From: Leucobacter sp. UBA1945
Lineage (GTDB): Bacteria > Actinomycetota > Actinomycetes > Actinomycetales > Microbacteriaceae
Reading direction: 5' to 3'
Length of the DNA: 9,072 nt
Assembly: GCA_002336855.1 (NCBI GenBank)
Contig: DDEV01000002.1
Location: 1-9,072, forward strand
Shown here piece after piece: positions 5,241-9,072 of this stretch. The notes under the pieces were generated by a model. It was given only the letters and a program-made list of their open reading frames with translations. It was not told the DNA's origin and did not search any database. Position 1 is the first letter of the stretch. The number at the start of each line of letters is the position of its first letter. A program made the translations under genes and the position numbers.

Positions 5241-6482
5241 TTACGCGTCGTAGGAACGGATTGCGACGACCGCATTATGCCCCCCGAACCCGAACGAGTT
5301 CGAGATCGCGAGCTGCGGGCCGTCGCCAAGAGGCTGGGCTTCGCCCGACACCGACAGCGGAATCTCGGGGTCTTGGTTGACGAGGTTGATCGTCGGGGGA
5401 GCGATGCGGTTCCTCACCGCGAGCACGGTGAACATCGCCTCCAGCGCGCCCGTGCCGCCAAGCAGGTGACCAGTCGCTGCCTTGGTGGCCGACACCGGAA
5501 TGCTGTTCACGCGGTCACCGAAGACCTTCGCGAGGGCCGTGTATTCGTTCGGGTCGCCGACGGGGGTCGAGGTGGCGTGGGCGTTGATGTGCGTGATCTC
5601 GTCAGGGGTCGCACCGGCCTGCTCAAGGGCGAGCTTGATGGCGCGAATAGCTCCATTGCCCTCGGGGTCGTTTGCCGTGATGTGGTACGAGTCTGCGGTG
5701 ACGCCGCCGCCAGCGATCTCGGCATAGATCTTGGCGCCGCGTGCGAGCGCGTGCTCTTCGGTCTCGAGCACGAGCGCCGCAGCACCCTCACCCATGACGA
5801 AGCCATCGCGGTCGACGTTGTAGGGGCGCGAGGCGGTCTCGGGCGAATCGTTTCGCTTCGACAGCGCCTGCATCGAGTTGAACGAGGTGATCGTGATGGG
5901 GTGGATCGCGGCCTCAGAACCACCGGCGATCACGACGTCAGCAAGGCCTGCCTGCAGGTGCTCAAAGGCGTTGTGGATCGACTCGGTGCTCGATGCGCAC
6001 GCCGAGGCCACAGTGCGCGCGTAGGCGCGGGCCTCAAGGTGCATCGAGACAGCTGCCGCAGGAGCGTTCGGCATCAGCATCGGAACGGTCAGCGGCATGA
6101 CGCGGCGCGGGCCGCTCTCGCGCAGGGTGTCCCACGCATCGAGCAGCGACCAGACACCACCAATGCCAGTGGCCCAGTCGACACCGAGACGCTCCGAAGC
6201 GACTTCGGGCGATCCAGCGTCGGCAAATGCTTCCATTGCAGCAACGAGGGCGAACTGGCTCGAAGGATCGAGTCGCTTCGCGACAGGGCGTGCAAGCACC
6301 TCGCTGGGCTTGACGCGTGCCTGGCCGGCGAATTTCACTGCCAGATCGTATTTCTCTACCCAGTCGTAGTCGAGAGTGCGCACGCCAGACTCGCCGGCGA
6401 GCAGTGCCTCCCAGCTCTCGGCTGCAGTGCCACCGAGGGGTGACGAGGCTCCAATGCCAGTGACGACAATTTTCTTACTCAT
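5241..6482 (-). CDS. fabF: Beta-ketoacyl-ACP synthase II
   Basis: Elongating condensing enzyme of type II fatty acid synthesis: joins malonyl-ACP to an acyl-ACP with loss of CO2. Length of 413 residues is normal. It has the thiolase fold with the Cys-His-His triad: Cys162 in SACASSTES (160-168), His302 in NAHATSTPVGD (300-310), and His339 in TKAATGHLLGGTGALE (333-348), with the conserved Lys334. VTGIGASSPLG (7-17) is the usual N-terminal strand, and GFGGHNAVV closes the protein. The ATG at 6480-6482 has GGAG 7 nt upstream (6490-6493). It is the last gene of the fab cluster, 109 bp after acpP, with a hairpin in that gap and a strong shared terminator beyond its stop. Confidence 0.96.
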   Translation of the reverse strand: MSKKIVVTGIGASSPLGGTAAESWEALLAGESGVRTLDYDWVEKYDLAVKFAGQARVKPSEVLARPVAKRLDPSSQFALVAAMEAFADAGSPEVASERLGVDWATGIGGVWSLLDAWDTLRESGPRRVMPLTVPMLMPNAPAAAVSMHLEARAYARTVASACASSTESIHNAFEHLQAGLADVVIAGGSEAAIHPITITSFNSMQALSKRNDSPETASRPYNVDRDGFVMGEGAAALVLETEEHALARGAKIYAEIAGGGVTADSYHITANDPEGNGAIRAIKLALEQAGATPDEITHINAHATSTPVGDPNEYTALAKVFGDRVNSIPVSATKAATGHLLGGTGALEAMFTVLAVRNRIAPPTINLVNQDPEIPLSVSGEAQPLGDGPQLAISNSFGFGGHNAVVAIRSYDA

Positions 6483-6489
6483 GGTCGCG

Positions 6490-6493
6490 CTCC
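6490..6493 (-). promoter_or_regulatory. Ribosome binding site of fabF
   Basis: GGAG on the minus strand, 7 nt before the ATG, supports the start at 6482 and leaves a fabF leader of about 100 nt after acpP. Confidence 0.6.
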
Positions 6494-6542
6494 GTATTAC
6501 GAACTGGGAGTGAATAGTGAATAGCTTCAGGTGGGTGCTACT

Positions 6543-6572
6543 TCGGGGGCGAGCAGGATCACCCGCCCCCGA
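6543..6572 (-). promoter_or_regulatory. GC-rich hairpin between acpP and fabF
   Basis: TCGGGGGCG (6543-6551) and CGCCCCCGA (6564-6572) form a 9-bp stem with a 12-nt loop, extendable with a bulge. In the direction of transcription it begins 19 nt after the acpP stop and has no T run. It may act as a partial terminator or as an mRNA-stabilising or processing site, letting acpP be made in excess over fabF. It is the only notable structure in the 109-bp gap. Confidence 0.5.
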
Positions 6573-6591
6573 GAAGCTACCCGAATGGGTG

Positions 6592-6840
6592 TTAGGCCTG
6601 TGCTCCCGAGATGAAGGTGACGGCGTCGCCGACGGTCTTCAGGTTCTTGACCTCTTCGTCGGGAATCTTGACGTCGAACTTCTCTTCTGCGTTGACGACG
6701 ATGGTCATCATCGAGATCGAGTCGATGTCGAGGTCATCGGTGAACGACTTGTCGAGTGCGACGGCGTCGGGAGCGATACCGGTCTCGTCGTTGATGAGCT
6801 CGGCGAGGCCGGCCAGAATTTCGTCGTTGCTGTATGCCAT
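6592..6840 (-). CDS. acpP: Acyl carrier protein
   Basis: 82 residues and strongly acidic. It carries the growing acyl chain as a thioester on a 4'-phosphopantetheine arm. The attachment residue is Ser41 in DLDIDSISMM (36-45), where D-S-I replaces the more usual D-S-L. Helix 2 and the MMTIVVNAEEKFDVKIPDEE stretch (44-63) match the family. The ATG at 6838-6840 has an excellent AAGGAG 6 nt upstream. It lies between fabH (51-bp gap) and fabF (109-bp gap). The strong ribosome binding site fits the high demand for this protein. Confidence 0.96.
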   Translation of the reverse strand: MAYSNDEILAGLAELINDETGIAPDAVALDKSFTDDLDIDSISMMTIVVNAEEKFDVKIPDEEVKNLKTVGDAVTFISGAQA

Positions 6841-6846
6841 ATTGTT

Positions 6847-6852
6847 CTCCTT
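6847..6852 (-). promoter_or_regulatory. Strong ribosome binding site of acpP
   Basis: AAGGAG on the minus strand, 6 nt before the ATG, is the best Shine-Dalgarno in the cluster and fixes the acpP start. Confidence 0.75.
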
Positions 6853-6891
6853 GTTAGTGGTGACTGTATGAGTTTAGTGAGCGGGTGCCTG

Positions 6892-7896
6892 TTACGGCAG
6901 TTCTACTACCTGCGCGCCGTAGACAAGACCGGCACCAAAGCCGATCTGCAGGGCTAGCCCGCCAGAGAGCTCGGGGTGTTCTTCGAGCAGTGCGTGCATT
7001 GCGAGCGGGATCGACGCGGCCGAAGTATTGCCCTGCATCTCGATGTCGCGCGCGATGACGACCGACTCCGGCAGCTTCAGCTGCTTCGCGAACTCGTCGA
7101 TGATGCGCATATTTGCCTGGTGCGGAATGAACGCGGCGAGGTCACCCGGCTTAAGCCCGGAGGCCTTCAGGGTCTCGCGTGCAACCTTTGCCATCTCCCA
7201 GACCGCCCAGCGAAACACCGTCTGGCCGTCTTGGCGAAGCGTAGGCCAGGGCACCTCGGTCGGGTTTGCGCGATACTCCTCGAAGGTCGAGGTGACGCGA
7301 ATGGTGTCCCACTTCTCACCGTCGCTGCCCCACACGGTCGGGCCGATGCCGACGTGGTCGCTCGCACCGATCACGACGGCGCCAGCACCGTCTGCGAGCA
7401 GGAAAGAGATGGAACGGTCAGTGGGATCGATGATGTCAGAGAGCTTCTCCGCACCAATCACCAGTACGTTCTTGCAGATACCGGCGCGCACCAGGGCGTC
7501 GCCCTGGCCGACACCGTAGGCGTAACCGGCGCAGGCAGCCGAAATATCGAACGCGGCCGCGGGAGTGAGACCGAGGCGGTGTGCGGCGAGCGAGGCCATC
7601 GATGGGGTCACCGCGACGTTCGAGATCGTCGAGATGATGACACCGTCGATCTCTGAACGGTCGAGGCCCGAGCGCAGAATCGCCTCTTCGCCGGCTGCGA
7701 CAGCCAGGTCGACCGCACCGATCTCTCGGCTCGCGCGGCGTCGCTGCACGATGCCGGTGCGCTGACGAATCCACTCGTCAGACGAGTCGATCGGGCCGAC
7801 GACGTCGTCGTTCGGCACGTCTACATCGCCGCGTGCGGCGCCGATCGAGAGAATTCGGGTGTGTGCGGGGCCAGAAGGCTGAACCATTGTTGCCAT
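6892..7896 (-). CDS. fabH: Beta-ketoacyl-ACP synthase III
   Basis: Starts chain synthesis by condensing a short acyl-CoA with malonyl-ACP. 334 residues, slightly longer than the 310-320 of many FabH proteins because of about 12 extra residues before ILSIGAARG. The triad is clear: Cys122 in DISAACAGYAYG (117-128), His259 in FIPHQANMR (256-264), and Asn290 in MQGNTSAASIP (287-297). SSDEWIRQRTGI (38-49) is the CoA-binding N-terminal signature. GFGAGLVYGAQVV near the end is typical. Actinobacteria of this type usually use branched primers to make iso/anteiso acids, but primer choice cannot be read here. The ATG at 7894-7896 has AGGAG 6 nt upstream; Met4 would be too far from it. It follows fabD by 27 bp. 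Confidence 0.96.
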   Translation of the reverse strand: MATMVQPSGPAHTRILSIGAARGDVDVPNDDVVGPIDSSDEWIRQRTGIVQRRRASREIGAVDLAVAAGEEAILRSGLDRSEIDGVIISTISNVAVTPSMASLAAHRLGLTPAAAFDISAACAGYAYGVGQGDALVRAGICKNVLVIGAEKLSDIIDPTDRSISFLLADGAGAVVIGASDHVGIGPTVWGSDGEKWDTIRVTSTFEEYRANPTEVPWPTLRQDGQTVFRWAVWEMAKVARETLKASGLKPGDLAAFIPHQANMRIIDEFAKQLKLPESVVIARDIEMQGNTSAASIPLAMHALLEEHPELSGGLALQIGFGAGLVYGAQVVELP

Positions 7897-7902
7897 GTGC
7901 TG

Positions 7903-7907
7903 CTCCT
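7903..7907 (-). promoter_or_regulatory. Ribosome binding site of fabH
   Basis: AGGAG on the minus strand, 6 nt before the ATG at 7896, decides for Met1 over Met4 as the fabH start. Confidence 0.7.
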
Positions 7908-7923
7908 AAGGTCTTCTCGCCGC

Positions 7924-8844
7924 TCAGGCGCCTGCGTTGGTGATCATTTCGACGGCGGCATCGAGGTCTGCCGGGGTCTTCACGGCGACCGTCGGCACGC
8001 CCTTGAGGCCGCGCTTTGCGATGCCCGAGAGCGCGCCTGCCGGGGTCAGCTCGATGAGGCCCGTGATGCCGGCCGCCTGAAAGCTCTCCATGCAGGCATC
8101 CCAGCGCACCGGGTTTGCAATCTGCGAGACCAGCAGGTCGACGAAGCGTGCGCCGCTCTCTACGATGCTGCCGTCAGCGTTCGTCCACAGGGTGCGCACC
8201 GGGTCTGAGGCGCTCACCGAAGATGCGGCGCTCTGCAGCAGCGGTACGGCGCTTGCCATGTACTCGGTGTGGAACGCGCCAGCAACCTGCAGCGGAATCA
8301 CGCGGGCGCCGCGAGGGGCCGCCTCTGCGAGTGCTGCCAGCGCCGGAAGCGCGCCCGCCGCCACGATCTGACCGCCACCGTTGCGGTTTGCGGGGGTGAG
8401 CCCGTGCTCTGCGATCGCAGCGAGCACGTCTGCCTCGACACCGCCAACCACTGCGCTCATGCCTGTCGTTTCGCGAGTTGCGGCTTCAGCCATCGCACGA
8501 CCGCGCACGCCGACGAGCTGCAGCGCATCGCCCTCTGATAGCACGCCGGCCGCGGCCGCGGCCGCGAATTCGCCAACTGAGTGACCCGCCACGCCGACGC
8601 CGTCGAGCGAGACACGCTCGTCCAGCGCGCGCCATGCGAGCAGGCTCGCCGCAACGATCAGCGGCTGCGCGATCTGCGTGTCGCGAATCGTGTCGGCGTC
8701 GCTCGTGGTGCCGTGCGCCACGAGATCGACACCCGCGCGCTCAGAGGCGAGTGCGAGAAACTCTGCGGCCGAATCATCTTGCAACCACTCGGTCAGAAAA
8801 CCCGGAGTCTGTGAGCCCTGTCCAGGGCAGGCGATAACAATCAC
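7924..8844 (-). CDS. fabD: Malonyl-CoA:ACP transacylase
   Basis: Moves malonate from CoA to acyl carrier protein, supplying the extender for FabH and FabF. 306 residues, normal length. Visible: GQGSQ (8-12) at the oxyanion hole, nucleophile Ser89 in GHSVGEF (87-93), Arg114 in GVRGRAM (112-118), which binds the malonyl carboxylate, NRNGGGQIV (153-161), and His192 in GAFHTEYM (189-196). The start is GTG at 8842-8844; upstream there is only a weak GGAAG about 10 nt away. It is the first gene of the cluster, so the operon promoter should lie in the 228 bp to its right. An earlier start is not supported. Confidence 0.95.
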   Translation of the reverse strand: MIVIACPGQGSQTPGFLTEWLQDDSAAEFLALASERAGVDLVAHGTTSDADTIRDTQIAQPLIVAASLLAWRALDERVSLDGVGVAGHSVGEFAAAAAAGVLSEGDALQLVGVRGRAMAEAATRETTGMSAVVGGVEADVLAAIAEHGLTPANRNGGGQIVAAGALPALAALAEAAPRGARVIPLQVAGAFHTEYMASAVPLLQSAASSVSASDPVRTLWTNADGSIVESGARFVDLLVSQIANPVRWDACMESFQAAGITGLIELTPAGALSGIAKRGLKGVPTVAVKTPADLDAAVEMITNAGA

Positions 8845-8896
8845 GTTTTATAGTCTTCCAGATGAACAGTCGACGGACTGCATATAAGGAACGATA

Positions 8897-8908
8897 AATT
8901 TCGAAATT
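8897..8908. promoter_or_regulatory. Perfect 12-bp palindrome AATTTCGAAATT upstream of fabD
   Basis: A self-complementary 12-mer centred 58 bp before the fabD GTG, next to the TTATAT box. Its place and symmetry suit a dimeric regulator, but AT-rich palindromes also arise by chance. No regulator is assigned. Confidence 0.4.
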
Positions 8909-8938
8909 CGTTGTGGGAGAGGGATAAAAAGAGAGTCG

Positions 8939-8975
8939 CGCCTTCGGCTATTTCTCGCTCGGTTGGTTACGAGAT
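8939..8975. repeat. 37-bp direct repeat, copy 1
   Basis: Matches 9036-9072 at 36 of 37 positions; the only difference is C8945 against A9042. The 3' part contains CTCGGTTGGTTACGAGAT. TCTCG (8953-8957) and CGAGA (8970-8974) form a dyad inside it, and GCC/GGC (8940-8942, 8946-8948) another small one. The match stops at its left end. Confidence 0.9.
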
Positions 8976-8980
8976 TCTCG
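8970..8980. repeat. Inverted repeat CGAGA-T-TCTCG
   Basis: Two 5-bp arms around one base, overlapping the right end of repeat copy 1. The CGAGA arm can instead pair with TCTCG at 8953-8957 within the repeat, so two exclusive pairings exist. Whether copy 2 continues the same way lies outside the window. Confidence 0.45.
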
Positions 8981-9002
8981 CGGTTTTAGTCGGGTTTAGC
9001 TC

Positions 9003-9027
9003 CCTTGTTTCTTGTGAGAAACACAGG
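9003..9027. repeat. Hairpin between the two direct repeats
   Basis: TGTTTCT (9006-9012) and AGAAACA (9017-9023) pair perfectly over 7 bp with a 4-nt TGTG loop. With C9024 bulged, CCT (9003-9005) and AGG (9025-9027) add 3 more pairs. There is no T run on either side, so a terminator of an upstream gene or an operator are both possible. Confidence 0.5.
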
Positions 9028-9035
9028 AGAAGTTA

Positions 9036-9072
9036 CGCCTTAGGCTATTTCTCGCTCGGTTGGTTACGAGAT
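9036..9072. repeat. 37-bp direct repeat, copy 2 (cut by the window edge)
   Basis: Second copy, offset by 97 bp from copy 1, still matching when the window ends; the true length of the repeat is therefore unknown. The single difference lies at the centre of the small GCC/GGC dyad, which stays intact. Confidence 0.9.

Larger units (their letters stand above)
8845..9072. other. Upstream region of the fab operon, no gene seen
   Basis: These 228 bp to the window edge contain no credible reading frame on either strand and are visibly richer in A+T than the genes. On the minus strand, TTATAT near 8883-8888 could be a -10 for the fab operon; no good -35 stands out, so the promoter is not fixed. In related actinobacteria a regulator gene often precedes fabD; none is seen within this distance. 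The region holds the palindrome, repeats and hairpin listed separately. Confidence 0.5.

Noticed and set aside
5277..6443. Long plus-strand frame of 388 codons antisense to fabF
   Set aside because: It mirrors a certain gene, is full of Arg, Gly, Ala and Val as expected of a high-GC shadow frame, and shows no domain I know.
6510..6523. Tandem GTGAATA heptamers before fabF
   Set aside because: Two copies of a 7-mer only, with no further symmetry; too small to interpret.
8952..8980. The repeat core resembles a tRNA D arm (CTCGGTTGGTTA between CTCG and CGAG)
   Set aside because: No anticodon arm, T arm or matching acceptor follows at the right spacing, so it is not a tRNA or a clear tRNA remnant.
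9000..9070. Short minus-strand frame open to the right edge (about 24 codons)
   Set aside because: Too short and without recognisable C-terminal features; it overlaps the repeat and the hairpin.
8939..9072. CRISPR array
   Set aside because: Only two copies are visible, the 60-bp gap is longer than normal spacers, and no cas gene is present.

Overview
The window looks like chromosomal housekeeping DNA from a high-GC actinobacterium, most likely a member of the Microbacteriaceae (Leucobacter/Microbacterium-like). The reasons are the long-type (group 2) PyrF, the actinobacterial mIHF domain joined to guanylate kinase, the DUF3145 gene beside a compact fabD-fabH-acpP-fabF cluster, GTG starts, and several starts that appear leaderless behind TAnnnT -10 boxes. 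The assignment rests on remembered family features and gene order; no search was run.

Left part (1-2915, plus strand): the 3' 89-95% of pyrF, then an mIHF-guanylate kinase fusion, then a multi-spanning DMT/NIPA-like membrane transporter, then a tRNA with anticodon CAT. PyrF and GMK belong to pyrimidine and guanine nucleotide synthesis.

Middle (2969-4557, minus strand): two genes 20 bp apart, probably an operon. The first is a class I glutamine amidotransferase with its catalytic triad. The second is a GNAT acetyltransferase with an extra C-terminal region of about 110 residues that I do not recognise. A 125-bp divergent region separates them from DUF3145 (4683-5222, plus), whose Shine-Dalgarno directly abuts a bulged stem-loop.

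Right part (5241-8844, minus strand): the core type II fatty acid synthase operon, read fabD, fabH, acpP, fabF. FabD makes malonyl-ACP, FabH makes the first condensation, AcpP carries the chain, and FabF elongates it. All expected catalytic residues are visible. FabF and DUF3145 converge on one strong hairpin that probably terminates both. A GC-rich hairpin lies 20 nt after acpP and may set acpP output apart from fabF.

Right edge (8845-9072): 228 bp with no credible gene upstream of fabD. It is visibly richer in A+T than the genes and holds a perfect 12-bp palindrome, a 37-bp direct repeat (36/37 identical, 97 bp apart), and a hairpin between the two copies. This is the least explained part of the window. 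I see no mobile element, CRISPR array, or clearly novel multi-gene system; the points most worth a second look are the mIHF-GMK fusion and the repeat-bearing fabD upstream region.
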